From positions 1 to 44,727 of the forward strand of contig JADRCO010000189.1 of assembly GCA_021464525.1 (NCBI GenBank): DNA of 44,727 nucleotides, read 5' to 3'. A model generated the notes under the pieces. It saw only the letters and a program-made list of their open reading frames with translations. It made no database searches and had not been told where the DNA came from. Of this stretch, positions 1-10,545 are shown piece by piece. This DNA comes from Rhizophagus sp. LPA8_4_AMF. Its lineage: Eukaryota; Glomeromycota; Glomeromycetes; Glomerales; Glomeraceae. Both the position numbers and the translations under genes were made by a program. The number at the start of each line of letters is the position of its first letter. Position 1 is the stretch's first letter.

Positions 1-1212
1 GATTGACAATTTAATTTCTAAATTTAATTTTCCTAAACATTATAATGGTGTCAATATAAAAGCATTCTGCGGATCTTTACTATTATAAAAAATATAGTAT
101 GATCAACATTAACAATAAATGATCTAATATACTAACAATAAGGAAAAATCACTTTTTTTATTTTTGTAGGATTGTGTGAATGTCATTAATTGATCAAAGA
201 TGCAAAATTAAATAGAAAAATTACTTACAAATGATACTGAATAGACACTTACTTGAACTATATGGAACAAAAAGTCGATATAACTTGTGGCACAGAAAAA
301 AAACTTGGGAGCATAGTGAAAATCCCTATTCACATAGTGTATCAGTGTGAACTTATTAAATCAAACTAATATTATTTACATTCCAAATTCTGCAAGAATT
401 TTTCAAATTTCTGATTTTTTTAATAATACTAATAATAACTGATCATTTACTTAGGAATTAATCTTTCATGTTGGAAATTTGAAAAAGACATTAAAAATTG
501 TCACCGTAGTAACATTTATCGAATTCTTTAAAAATTTTCAAGTCCTTTATTAATATGTTACCATTTTTAATTTTAATTATAATTATTCCATTGATGTTTT
601 TAAAGATTAAACACAATAATTATTTGTAGGTTGACTTCATGAATTATAACTACGGTTTATGTTATGTGTCAACTCATTCAGAATGGTTTAAACCAAAAAA
701 GCTATCGCTAAAAGATTTTATATAAGCAAATTGGTTTTTAATTTTAAAACTTATAAAAGAGTTCTTAAGTATTATGTAATTTGGTTGGCTAAACCATTCT
801 ATACATGCATGTACTACTTTTTAGCATTTAATCAACTGACGAATATTATTTTATGTTAATGCAATGATTGCAGGAACCAACTAATGAGAATAAATTATTT
901 CTCTAATCAAGTTTTGAGCAAATAAAAATTTGAAACATAATACTTACAAATATAATAATAAATATTACTAAAAAAATACTTTGTGATAAGTCCCTTTTAA
1001 ATTATATGAAACAAATTTTTTAAATAAACAAACTCGTGTGTTCAAAATTGAATTAAAAGGGTATTATCTATTGCTATATTTGAAAATCAGTTTCGGAAAT
1101 TTAATTACTACAAACGTGTTACAACATTTCCGTGTAACAATCTCTTGATCGATCGCAATACAATTCTTAAAACATCATACGTTGACATCTTTGATTTATT
1201 ATAAAAATATCG
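1..1212. other. AT-rich non-coding stretch
   Basis: No credible gene is visible on either strand. The few open frames are short, stop-limited, and lack any recognisable domain. Simple A/T-rich sequence dominates up to the left target duplication of the MITE that starts at 1222. Confidence 0.6.
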
Positions 1213-1221
1213 ATTTCTTAC
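1213..1221. repeat. Left 9-bp target-site duplication of the MITE at 1222
   Basis: ATTTCTTAC is repeated exactly at 1828-1836, directly outside the right end of the element. Confidence 0.8.
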
Positions 1222-1827
1222 AGTTGCGGTACATTTCTCCGAAGGGATGTTTCCGCCAAATGGAAGGGATGTTCCACCGAAAGTACATTTTATCGAATCC
1301 ATTTTACCGAATTCCATTTTACCACTGAAAGGTCATTTCGCCGAAAATGGTAGCGATTAACATTTTTATTTAACGTGCAACCAATTCTTTTTATTTTTTT
1401 TCCAGGATATTACCACTTAACATTCAAGTCTGATATTAATTGTTACGCAATATATAAATAACTTTATTTTCCTGAAAACATTTATTTACGAAAAAGTAAG
1501 TAAAAAAAGATTAATATATTATAAACAACCAATCTATAAAGATGAGATAAATTTAATAAATTTCAAAAATTTTTCTAAATAAAGATTTCTTTATGTATTT
1601 AGCGTTAGTACAAAAACAATAAAATAACCATATGGAATAAATAATTTTTCGGAATGTTTTATTCGACAAAATGTCCGTCCATTCGGTGAAATACCCATTC
1701 GGTGAAATGACTACGGTAAAACGGAATTCGATGAGATGGGGTTTCGGTGAAATGGTATTTCGGCGAAACGTTTCACCGACGAAACATCCCTTTGGCGAAA
1801 TGACTTTCGGCGAAAAGTTCCGATACC
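1222..1827. mobile_element. Mutator-like MITE, copy 1 (9-bp TSD)
   Basis: A 606-bp non-autonomous DNA element. The 9-bp direct repeat ATTTCTTAC lies at 1213-1221 and 1828-1836. The ends are imperfect inverted repeats (AGTTGCGGTACATTTC on the left; GGTATCGGAACTTTTC read inward from the right). Each arm is built of tandem variants of a 12-14-bp motif, TTCGGCGAAATG and its complement (about 1230-1350 and 1670-1820). The central 300 bp, including CCAGGATATT and TAACATTCAAGT, matches the element at 37429-37957 in the opposite orientation. A 9-bp duplication is typical of the Mutator superfamily. No transposase is encoded; the open frames across it are artefacts of the repeats. Superfamily placement rests on TSD length only. 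Confidence 0.8.
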
Positions 1828-1836
1828 ATTTCTTAC

Positions 1837-2489
1837 ATATGCAAGAAAGTTTAATTATAATAATATGCCTAAAACTAAAAAAAAACAAAATAATAATAAT
1901 CGCGAACGATTTATATTCATTAACTATAATGTTGATACAAGCAGTTTTAACTTAAACATCGAAACTAGCCAGTATAGAGAGATCAATTACCGATTATATT
2001 AAGATCAGCTATTTATCCTATACTACACCTGATAATCAATGGGGCAACAGAAGTTTCAGTATAATGTCAGTTGGTACAATAGCAGGAAAGGGTGAAAACT
2101 CCTCAGAAATCAGATATTTCAGCATGTGACAGTGTGACACCCAGGAATCCACTCTAACCCCAATGTGGGACCTATCTACTATGATGGTTTTCGTCTTTCC
2201 ACCATAAATCATGCGTAATCATTAAAAAGTCGAGTTTCATTGGTATAATTAGTATAAATACGAAGATTTATAACTTTTGGACCAACATTTATGTAGGTAA
2301 AAAGCAAGGCCTAAAGTAAAATATAAAGAATATTTTGTCCCGATTGAGAGAGGATTAACGTAAGAAAAGAGCGAGCTTAAGAGAGATCCAACATGATCTC
2401 TTATTTCTGACGCTGCATATCTCGTATAAAAACTGATGACTATTCATATTCCATCCAGAATATCGTGTGGTGTTAATCTATTATTATAA
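1837..2489. other. Intergenic, no gene seen
   Basis: There is no supported reading frame. The stretch 2030-2240 is less AT-rich than its surroundings (runs such as GGGGCAACAGAAG and CACCCAGGAATCC) and may be an old repeat fragment, but no ends or duplications could be found. Confidence 0.5.
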
Positions 2490-2778
2490 GTGGAATTCTC
2501 AGCACTAACAGAATTCTGAATCTCCTTTACAACTGCACCATAGGCTGTACCACTTTCTTGATTATTTTATCCATCACGATTTGAATATTATTTTGTTTAT
2601 AAATTGATTTTGCATCTATAATTAAGATCGAAGGAAATGATGGTTTAAGAATAGTGAGAATATTGTTGAAGCCGTTTCCACCAATATTTGTTTTGCCACG
2701 TAATTCGGAATTATTTGCAACGATAATAGAATACATAAATAATTTGTGATATTTTTGTTTTAAAGAGATTTTGGGTAT
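2490..2778 (-). pseudogene. MATA-HMG-like relic lacking the HMG box
   Basis: Read on the minus strand, the N-terminal LKQKY part, the LRGKTN-like part and the KPSFPS part of the local HMG family are recognisable. The sequence then jumps straight to DAKSIYKQNNIQIVMDK, which normally follows the box. So about 60 codons covering nearly the whole HMG domain are gone, with the join at an aspartate codon shared by both sides. The start codon is ATA at 2776-2778 where intact paralogues have ATG. The frame breaks again in the C-terminal linker. Upstream, at 2815-2855, the promoter-proximal block of the intact paralogues (GACGTGGAAAATTTGGACATTTTA) is conserved in shorter form. Confidence 0.8.
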
Positions 2779-2855
2779 ATTGAAAATTATTGACTAAATA
2801 AATTTGAATCTCGCTTCTTTAGAGACGTGGAAAATTTGGACATTTTACAACAAAA

Positions 2856-3420
2856 ATATCGATATATTATTTTCTTTTAATATACCCTGTAAAAAAAATC
2901 GATCCGTTTTTTATATTCCATCTTTTTCCGTAAAAGTCACGGAATTTATCGAATTATTTTCGTTTTCCGTGAATGGATCCGCGAAAGGCTCATTTTTACG
3001 GAGTTTTTACAGAAATAACGGATAAAATTTTTTATAGGGATATGGTGTGACGTTCATAATACGTCATCTGAAGTTCTGAACCCCGCCTTGCTTCTAAAAT
3101 AGATTTCTTGGCATTTTTATTTCTATCCGTGAATTCTTCGGTGAAACTCGATAGGGATCAAACTAAAATAAAAATTATACCGCTGTATCGGATCAATGCT
3201 TCGAGTATAAAGATATAATTTTTACCTTGTTCTGGATTTTTATCGCCGAATTTTCTGGCATGTGAATTTTGAATCTATTATTAGAAGCAGATGTCTTGCT
3301 CCGTTTTCTTAAAATCTTAATCTGCCAGCTTATAATGTAAGACTACTCGGCCGACTATAGTTTAAAAAGTTCTATAAATACGTTAATATGATTTATGGAC
3401 GAAATTCACTTGTGAAACTA
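2856..3420. other. Intergenic, no gene seen
   Basis: An open frame of 73 codons exists at 2804-3025 but overlaps the duplicated flank of the HMG relic and shows no domain. The sequence TTTTACGGAGTTTTTACAG with nearby TTTTCCGTGAA variants around 2925-3010 has a local CCGTAAAA-type repetition. Nothing else is recognisable. Confidence 0.5.
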
Positions 3421-3644
3421 TTCATGGATTTAAAAGCGTGTTTATTTTCATTGTCTTATTTATTTATTTGTTTGTTTGTATATTTATCTTCGAATAATCT
3501 TCTAGAGAAAGCTTAAATTCTATTAATTACAGCGTATAATCAATATAATAGTAATAGGCACAAAGGCACGAATAAACATCCGATACTCCGATTTAAAATC
3601 TCGTGATTTTCGTCATTATTTGGCTTACAATATAGCAGTATTCG

Positions 3645-3735
3645 GATTTTGCATTCGAAATTAAGAATTAATTATTGTCGTGATACGACTGATACGTATA
3701 CGATATTTTAGTTTTAAAGGTTGAGGCGTTGAACA
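3645..3735 (-). pseudogene. 5'-end stub of a MATA-HMG-like gene
   Basis: The minus strand matches the first 25-30 codons of the local family: LK-K-Y-like N-terminus from the segment GATATTTTAGTTTTAAAGG, then a counterpart of the NANxSxL segment. Beyond 3645 no box can be found. The usual upstream flank (GAATTTGGTCATTTTACAAC) follows at about 3783-3803. Equivalent stubs with the same flanks occur near 9050 and 13905, so the stub was duplicated together with its neighbours. Confidence 0.5.
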
Positions 3736-4224
3736 TATATATATATATTTATTTATTTATTGTAAAATAAAATTTTTTTGAGAATTTGGTCATTTTACAA
3801 CACAAATTGATGCTAAAATTTTTCTTTTTTTACATGGAAAATTTTCTGAATCGCTTAACTTTTCGGAATTTATTATTTTCTAACATACATTATGAATTTT
3901 TTTTTGCATAGAATATTTTTTTTTGGATAAGAGAAATTATAATTAACCAATCAATTTAATACATATTTTAAAACCTCATTGAACGAAAAAAAAAACGGTT
4001 TAATTAACTTATAAAAAAAACCTTGCTCTTATAAATTTATATACAATAAATACGAGTAATGTTAAAATTGACGATCCCGACACCAAACCCAAATTCATAA
4101 AGGCAACCAATAAAAATAATTATATTCATTAATTAATTAATCACTAAACGTATAAAAAAAAAAAAGTATATAGTAACCATAATTAGGAAGACTTAGAAAT
4201 ATCTTTAATTAAATATTTTCTATA

Positions 4225-4290
4225 GGGATTCCCCGATTTGGAAAAATCTATAAAATTGCATATTAAATTTCTGTGTAACATAGGCTTATT
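4225..4290 (-). repeat. Conserved 3'-flanking block of the HMG duplicons
   Basis: The block contains CCCCGATTTGGAAAAATC, AAATTGCATATTAAATTTC and GTGTAACATAGGCTTA. It lies about 100-160 bp downstream of the stop codon at 4387 (gene on the minus strand) and recurs behind the other minus-strand copies near 10487, 12457 and 14427, and behind the plus-strand relic near 41210. It may hold the 3'-end processing signals of the genes or simply mark the duplicated unit. Confidence 0.75.
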
Positions 4291-4386
4291 TTAGAAAAGC
4301 TCATAATAACTTATTAAATTTATTATTTTCAATTTCACGGAATAAACTATCGATGCTTTTTTTTCAGATTTGTCAACATAAAACGA

Positions 4387-5076
4387 TTATTTTTTAAGTA
4401 AACAATCAATTGTTTGTTCCAACACTTTAATGTACTCTCGATCATTGATCGAAGTAGAATTATCTAGAAAAATATCAGTGAAACTATCAGTTGAACTGAC
4501 ACTATTTTGAAAAAAAACGTTGCGAAACGTTTTTTTTTGAGGAGAGCTAAATTTTTTATCATGGATAGAATTCTCAGAATTACCAGAATTCTGAATCTGG
4601 AGATTTTCATTCACGACTGTGTCATAAGTTGCACAACTTTCTTGATTTTTTACCATACTGCTCATGTGTTTATCCAACACGATGTGTATATTATTTTGTT
4701 TATAAATTGATTTTGCATTCTTAACAAGTGATTCATAAAAATCCTTTACGTGTTTAGGTTCAATATTCCAAGAATTTTTAGCGATTTTAGAAACTTTACC
4801 TATAGGAGGTAATTTACAATTTTTAATACGATATTCTTTCATTAATGCCATTCTATACGCGATAAAAGCGTTTGGAAGCAATTTTGGCTTATTACTGGTA
4901 TTTTTGTTTTTAATTAGATCATCTATCATTAAAGTAGAAGGAAATGATGGTTTGAGAATAGTGAAGTCTTCACCAATATTAGTTTTGCCGCGTAATTTGG
5001 AAATGTTTGCATCGATACTAGGATTAATGTTAATAAATGATGTATCGTATTTGTGTTTTAAAGAGATTTTGGGCAT
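4387..5076 (-). CDS. MATA-HMG-like HMG-box protein (229 aa)
   Basis: A single-exon gene for a small protein with one HMG box, expected to bind DNA in the nucleus. The N-terminus MPKISLKHKY matches its paralogues and fixes the start. A conserved FPSTLMIDDLIKN motif (about residues 45-57) precedes the box (about 66-130), which shows the family landmarks PNAFIAYR, KEYR, VSKIAKNSW and VKDFYESLVKNAKSIY. The linker (135-205) is rich in Asn, Ser and Glu. The end, NDREYIKVLEQTIDCLLKK, is a conserved amphipathic motif. It is the closest relative of the gene at 12595-13236: they share LRGKTN, the near-identical box, and about 200 bp of upstream sequence. A probable core promoter lies near 5135-5146. 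MATA-HMG is the best family match; sex-locus function is not implied. Confidence 0.9.
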   Translation of the reverse strand: MPKISLKHKYDTSFININPSIDANISKLRGKTNIGEDFTILKPSFPSTLMIDDLIKNKNTSNKPKLLPNAFIAYRMALMKEYRIKNCKLPPIGKVSKIAKNSWNIEPKHVKDFYESLVKNAKSIYKQNNIHIVLDKHMSSMVKNQESCATYDTVVNENLQIQNSGNSENSIHDKKFSSPQKKTFRNVFFQNSVSSTDSFTDIFLDNSTSINDREYIKVLEQTIDCLLKK

Positions 5077-5114
5077 ATTGAAAATTATAAACAGATGACT
5101 TTGAAATCTCTTTT

Positions 5115-5150
5115 AGAGACGTAGAAAATTTGTCCATTTTATAACAGAAC
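5115..5150 (-). promoter_or_regulatory. Conserved promoter-proximal block, TATA-like
   Basis: On the minus strand TTATAAAATGGACAAATTTT followed by CTACGTCTC lies about 40-70 bp upstream of the ATG at 5076. The same block, TTATAAAATGACCAAATTTT plus CTACGT, sits upstream of the genes starting at 11438 and 13236. The fixed spacing and TATA-like core suggest the basal promoter, but shared ancestry of the duplicons would also conserve it. Confidence 0.55.
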
Positions 5151-5640
5151 GTTTTTTTTTAGAGTATATTTGTGTGCAACGTTAATTAAGAAAAACCGTT
5201 TTCATAGCCAAGCAGATCCTCCTAATTAGGCGTATTTTCATTTAAATATTCTATAAAAATGATTTTTCCTTTGTAACGGGACAAAAACTCCGACGTTTCA
5301 AATCTATCTTATCGATCAAATCAAATAAATCAGTAGATCAACAATATACATGTGGCGAAATTTTTTTTTTCCAATTTCGGCCGCATTGCAAGCTGCTTGT
5401 AGATCTGACGATAATTTTTTTTTTTTTACTCCGATAATTTGGGCCAGTTCCGCAATTTTACCAAATCTGCAATAATTTCGACCAGATCTTTTGAAGTTTC
5501 GGCTATATGACAGCAATTCGGTTAGACTCCGAAATGGCTGAAATACTTCGCCTCACATGTATATTCTAGACCCCCGGGGTTCAGGCTTCTTACCCCTAGA
5601 CCCTCCTTACTTATTTTTGCATAACATTTAGAAAATTTTT
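5151..5640. other. Upstream duplicon flank plus GC-richer patch
   Basis: The stretch 5151-5340 is alignable with 13294-13470 upstream of the sister HMG gene (TTGTAACGGGACAAAAACTCCGAC against TTGTAACGGGAGAATAACTCCGAC). It thus marks the limit of the most recent duplication. The part 5350-5600 is a degenerate internal repetition of GATCTG/TTCCGCAAT-like words and a short GC-rich patch (GACCCCCGGGGTTC). No gene is visible. Confidence 0.55.
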
Positions 5641-5654
5641 CACGATGTACTGTA

Positions 5655-5735
5655 CTGTATACACGCGTATCTTCCCAGTATCACCAAATTTTCTTCCCTC
5701 ACGTGACTTATGTGGCGTGAACAGCCTTATTAATT
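5655..5735 (-). repeat. Inverted, uninterrupted copy of the target region of the hAT-like MITE at 6498
   Basis: The reverse complement of this segment reads CACGCCACATAAGTCACG then GGGAAGAAAATTTGG and ACGCGTGT. It aligns with 6485-6497 joined directly to 7211-7250, that is, with the sequence on both sides of the MITE once the MITE and one target duplication are removed. It is therefore an empty-site paralogue. Confidence 0.7.
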
Positions 5736-5929
5736 TATTTGTTTATCGTTTACCTGTTACCACAAAACTCTCTTCCTGAAATAATTTTTAAATATCTTTT
5801 TAAAAAAATTAAAAAACTATAGAATATTGCTATACATATAACTGATGTAAGTGCTCTTTTCTCTCATAAATAAACGCGATTTTTTTATAGTTTTTATAAT
5901 AAATAAATGAAACAATTCTTAAGGTATAT

Positions 5930-6280
5930 TTTTTCAATTTTATAGCGTAATTTCAGTACTTTGGTTAAATGAAATAGGTCTAGGAGGCTTAAATAAAATT
6001 CTACAGCATATATGGAATTATTCAAACATTAATTTTTATCAAAATAACTTAAATATTCTCAAAGGTATGAATATTTTTATGTAAAATTACTGTGCCGCGC
6101 GCAACTGGTTTTTTCACTTTATGGTGTAATTTTAGCGCTTTTGTTAAATGAAATAGGCCTTTGAAGATTAAACAAACTCATTCTGCAGATGTAAAAATTA
6201 TTTAGATAATAATTTTTATCAATCTAACTTAAATATTCATGGAGTAATTAACATTTTTTCAATTTTTACTAAAGATTTTT
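5930..6280. repeat. Two tandem copies of a ~179-bp repeat
   Basis: Copy 1 starts near 5930 (GCGTAATTTCAGTACTTTGG then AATGAAATAGG) and copy 2 near 6109 (GTGTAATTTTAGCGCTTTTG then AATGAAATAGG); the offset of matching words is 179 bp. Each ends with AATTTTTATCAA and TAACTTAAATATTC. A partial inverted third copy lies at about 7705-7765. No coding potential is seen. Confidence 0.7.
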
Positions 6281-6497
6281 AAATAGTGTTTGTTTTTATT
6301 TGTTTATTAAATTTAATAAAGTGTAAAAGCATTATTTTTTAAATGTTCTTATTGTAAAAGTGATAAAATATTTTTATTATAATATTGTAAGAAAAAAATA
6401 TCCCTTTTTTTCTTGCTTTTTCCTTTTTTTTTGTCTTCGGGTTTTTTAAGATAAATGATAGTCTTATAAGCCAATCAAGATTTAGACGCCACAAATC

Positions 6498-7210
6498 TAG
6501 GATTCCGATCGGGTCGGTTTCGGTTTGAGTCATACCGAAACCGAACCGAAATTTCTGTATCGGTAATCGGTATAACCGAAACCGGCCGGTAATTACCGAT
6601 TACCGATACCGATTTACCGAAATTCATACTCCCTGATGTTCATGTTTAAAAAAATAATTTTATTACATTTTCGTTTAATAAAACCATGTATAATTAAACT
6701 ATATTAAACTATGGTTCCGCATTTTATCGTTATCAAAAACGACGATACGAACAATTTTGAGTAAATTATTGAAAAAAAAACTTTTTGATACACAAATTTT
6801 CTTTAATTTTGTAGTAATAAATTTTGATCTAATATACGCGTCTGATGTAGTATAAAGTTTACCAAGTACTAAAATAAAGTATACATGACTTGTCTTGTAT
6901 ATTACACGATTTTCTTTTATCTGACATATCTTTTGTAATGCTGTATATTGATAATATGACATTTTACTGTACCAATATTTTATAAAATATTAATTCTTTA
7001 TACATTCGCCTATACTATTAATCTAAAACGATACCAATGTTTTAAACACCAACTTAATGCATCACTAAGAGCTCACCTTTGATATATGTATATGATCGGT
7101 AAATCGGTTCGGTAAATAATAAAACCGAAACCGAAAACCGAAATTACCGAATCGATCGGTAAATTACCGAAGGATCGACTCGGTTCGGTTCGGTAATTAC
7201 CGAAACCTTA
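6498..7210. mobile_element. hAT-like MITE with CGGTAATTACCG subterminal repeats
   Basis: A 713-bp element flanked by an 8-bp direct repeat with one mismatch (CACAAATC at 6490-6497; CATAAATC at 7211-7218). The ends are imperfectly inverted (TAGGATTCCGATCGG; TAAGGTTTCGGTAAT read inward from the right). Both arms (6505-6620 and 7095-7205) are packed with variants of the self-complementary word CGGTAATTACCG and with CCGAAACCGAA. The AT-rich centre has only an open frame on the minus strand at 6699-6962 without any domain, so no transposase is present. An 8-bp duplication fits the hAT superfamily. An empty-site relative at 5655-5735 confirms the insertion. Confidence 0.75.
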
Positions 7211-8109
7211 CATAAATCACGCGGGGAAGAAAATTTGTTGGGTAAATTACACGCGTAACAACCGTAACATACATCTCAGAAAATTTTTGCAAAGTATTTT
7301 TTTATAATATACATTAATACGCGCGTAACATTTTTATCTTAGAAAATATTCATAAATTATTTATAATACAATATACGGGAATATGCATTTAACATTTATC
7401 TTAGAAATTTTTCAAGATTTTTAAATTAATTTAATTATTATAGAAATATTTCACAATGAGATACGAAGTATGAACATTTTTCTTGGAACATTTTATGACA
7501 AAAAAAATAAACCAAACCAAATATTAGAAATATTTATCAAATATTTGACAACTGGGTAAAGAATTACTATTTATTATATTATTATTTACTCTCTCCTTAC
7601 AAAATAACCTAGTATTAAAAAAACATACCATTATTAAAATGAAAATACTTTGCAAATTTCCATAAATATGGAGTATTCAAACAATTTATTTCTCAACACA
7701 TTAACCAAAGCCAATTAATTTAATCAAAGTGCTAAAATTATACCATGAATATCTACAAAAAGTACGTACATGTTAGTAAAATCACAAACTTTAGTTTGAA
7801 AGAAATTTCAAAAGATACATAATAATTTAATCCAAAACTCAAAGAAACCAGAATAAACTTACCTATTGCAAGTGTTAAAGCGTAATTATTGGGGAAAGAA
7901 CATTTTGTATTTATTAGATTTAAAATTTTTGATAAAAAATTTTTTTTTTTATTGTTCTAATATACACTATTATGAAAATAATGGTAATAAAAAATATTTA
8001 ATATAAATAAAAAAAATAATTTGTGTAAAAAAGAATAATGTAAAGAAAAACCAAATGAAAAAAAGAGTGAGCGTAGCGTTTATTTCGTGTGAAAAAGAAA
8101 AATGGTGAT
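7211..8109. repeat. Degenerate ~70-80-bp tandem repeats, then AT-rich non-coding DNA
   Basis: At 7250-7500 a unit containing TTATCTTAGAAAATATTC and TACACGCGTAAC-like ends recurs three to four times (near 7270, 7330, 7400 and 7475) with heavy divergence. At 7705-7765 is an inverted partial copy of the repeat at 5930-6280. The rest is AT-rich without a supported gene. Confidence 0.55.
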
Positions 8110-8117
8110 AAATAAAC

Positions 8118-8687
8118 TAGTGTTTCAATCCGCGGATAATCCGTTATCCGTCAATCCGATCCGTCTAATAAAATACAATCCGGATATCCGTAGTGACGGA
8201 TTGAAGATTATCCGGATATCCTAACGGATCCATCCGGATATCCTTTGATAATCTAAATATATGGAGATTTACTACGATGTCTCCAAATGTTTAAGTGGCC
8301 GAAGAACCGAAGGATCTAAAGAAGAAAAATGAAATTAGTGAAAAGTAACGAAAAAAAGAAATAAAAAAAGTTAATCTAACTATTGTCTCCGAAGTCCAGG
8401 TGAATGAGGTGATCGAAGAACCAAAGGATCTAACGAAATTAGAAAAGCTGAAAATAAAAAAAAATTTTCATATGATAATATCATAATATCCGGATAATCC
8501 GTTAGTGATACAGATAATCCGGATGATCCGTTACGATCCACCAGGATCCGTTAGTGATAAGGATAAACTGGATGGTCCGTTACGGATATCCTTATCCGTA
8601 TCCGTTTAAAAAATCCTATCCGGATAACCGTAAATGGCAGATATACGTCCACGGATACGGATTGCGGATAAACGGATTGAAACACTA
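8118..8687. mobile_element. hAT-like MITE with perfect 15-bp TIR and 8-bp TSD
   Basis: A 570-bp element beginning TAGTGTTTCAATCCG at 8118 and ending with its exact reverse complement CGGATTGAAACACTA at 8687. It is flanked by a perfect 8-bp direct repeat AAATAAAC (8110-8117 and 8688-8695). TAGTG-type ends plus an 8-bp duplication are hallmarks of hAT elements. Both arms are filled with variants of the palindromic words ATCCGGATATCC and ATCCGTTATCCG. The middle has no transposase. The intact TSD suggests a fairly young insertion compared with the other elements here. Confidence 0.88.
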
Positions 8688-8799
8688 AAATAAACAAGTG
8701 AGGCTGATAATGCCACAAGGTCTAGGATAAGAAGCCTAAACTCCCGGTCGACTACTATAAGTTACGTGATAAAGCTAGTTAAAATGACGATTCGGAAAT

Positions 8800-9050
8800 T
8801 CGACCAATTTATCTATTTATATATTCATTTTCGAATATCCTAATTCTAGAAATTTATTTTATCAAACCCCGTGATGTCATAATTTATTAATTATTAACTA
8901 GTAACAGCCCGTTGCTAGCTGATCTTAAACCATACAGGTAATTGTACACACCTAGAAATAAGCTTAGCATGTACAAAATATCAAATGTTTATTACCATGA
9001 TTACATGATAGCGAGACGTGCTATACGCTATACATTACACAATTCAAATT
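8800..9050. other. Left part of HMG duplicon, non-coding
   Basis: The words TTTATCTATTTATATATTCATTTTCGAATATCC and CTAGAAATTTATTTTATC correspond to segments near 3455-3520 and 13775-13850. This places the three regions as copies of one duplicated unit. No gene is visible in it. Confidence 0.45.
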
Positions 9051-9095
9051 ACGTTGTAACGCGTTTGCGAAATTTTTGTTTTAAAGATTGAGCAT
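9050..9095 (-). pseudogene. 5'-end stub of a MATA-HMG-like gene
   Basis: The minus strand encodes LKQKFRKRVTT-like residues, matching the second to twelfth codons of the family N-terminus (compare LKQKIRERVTS in the gene at 22955). The start region is altered and the box is absent. The characteristic upstream flank GAATTTGACCAATTGCAAC follows at about 9127-9145. Confidence 0.5.
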
Positions 9096-9259
9096 ATGTG
9101 AAAATAATAAAAGCTAAAAATTCTCTGAGAATTTGACCAATTGCAACAAAATCGATATTTTTAGATTAGGATTATTTTTCTATTTCAAATATGGAAAATT
9201 TATTGACCGCCAAACTTTTGGAATTTATAAAATTGAAATTTATTTTCTAACACTCTTTA

Positions 9260-9490
9260 CTACTAGTGCTTCGATCTGGGTGAAATCCATCATTCGGATT
9301 AAATAATGATTTGATCCGGATAAAACTTATAAATAATGAAAATCAATAATTATTTCAGTTCTACCACTATATGCGCAACATTAAATACTATTATTAATAA
9401 GCCATTAATTGTTAAAACCTGATCATTGATTTCGGAAATATCCGACAAAAATCAGATTTTCGGTTTAATCCAGATCAATCTGTACACGGA
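9260..9490. mobile_element. Short hAT-like element with 8-bp TSD
   Basis: A 231-bp insertion flanked by ACTCTTTA at 9252-9259 and 9491-9498. The ends are weakly inverted: AGTGCTTCGATCTGGGTG near the left, and ACAGATTGATCTGGATTAAA read inward from the right. It carries ATCCGGAT-like subterminal words like the larger element at 8118. It interrupts the non-coding part of an HMG duplicon and encodes nothing recognisable. Confidence 0.55.
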
Positions 9491-9689
9491 ACTCTTTATA
9501 TTAAAGATAAGAGAAATTATATTTAACTTATTAATCACACAAATATTTAAGTATTCATTTTAAACAAGATTTTAAATCAAAAACTGAACCTTTTTCTTTA
9601 TATATAAATATTATTAATTTGTCATATACAGTAATAATAAAAACGAAGTTAAATTGACGATCTAAACCAAATTTATAAACTTAAATTCA

Positions 9690-10420
9690 TAAAGCTTGGC
9701 CAACATTTAATTGTCCGAAGAGAATGCGGAGGACATTTACGTTCAGGCTTCAACCATGCAATGTTCATCCGTCCAGAATGTGATCTATGTTAAGCACGAA
9801 ATTTTCTTGCAGAACCAGCTTAAGATATATTTAGGAAAGCTTTGCAATACTTTCCTCCAATGCACCATTTAGGGTATGGATAGGAATACGATTTAGGAAA
9901 AGACTAATTTACTGTATGTTTCGCGTATCTAATTTAAATAATAAATATAAACTATTTTAATTGATTGAGCTTAGTAAATATATTAATTAATTGAGTTTAG
10001 TAAAATACATAGGAGCTAACATTAAAATAGGCTGTTGTAGAGCTTGGGAAAAGTATATGCCTCCGTCTCACATTTGTGGCAATTTCACAGGTCTGATTCT
10101 CTCAAAAATATTCTATTCAGACCATTCGTTTGAGAGACTTAAACGTATCAAAAGTGTAAAAGTTTACAAGAGGGAATCGATGAGAAGAGGCGATTAACTT
10201 CTATGATTCTTTGAATTAAGCTTAGTAATTTATTTATTTATTTATGTATTTGTTATTTTTAATTAATTCAGTTTCTTATTAGCAGAAAAATTTCTTCGAG
10301 TTCGGTTTATAAAAGTATATTCAATTAATTACACTAGAAATGTAAGACTTAAATAAATTAAAACACAGCCACAAAGCCCGCTTCGGACCCTTTAACGGTT
10401 CCCGTCACTAGTTTAATCAC
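9690..10420. other. ~730-bp extra segment inside the HMG duplicon
   Basis: Relative to the duplicon copies near 4090-4140 and 14290-14335, this stretch is inserted between the AAATTGACGATC word and the CACTGGAATATTTAATTAC word. It contains a 68-codon plus-strand open frame (9991-10197, MSLVKYIGANIKIGCC...) rich in basic residues but with no recognisable domain, and GC-richer patches at 9730-9860 and 10370-10420. Target duplications could not be identified. It is probably an old transposon fragment. Confidence 0.4.
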
Positions 10421-10486
10421 TGGAATATTTAATTACAGAGTCAAACGTAAGATGGGGAAGACTTGAAAATTTTTAAATATTTTCAT

Positions 10487-10545
10487 GGTGACTCCCGATT
10501 TTGGAAACTTATAAAATGTACTAAATTTCTGTGTAACATAAGCTT
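10487..10545 (-). repeat. Conserved 3'-flanking block of the HMG duplicons
   Basis: CTCCCGATTTTGGAAACTTA, then AAATTTCTGTGTAACATAAG, as behind the genes at 4387 and 12595. It sits about 210 bp beyond the stop codon of the gene at 10758. Confidence 0.7.

Noticed and set aside
1671-1955. 94-codon plus-strand frame
   Set aside because: It is an artefact of the TTCGGTGAAATG repeats in the MITE arm; the same applies to frames at 1553-1888 and 37749-38004.
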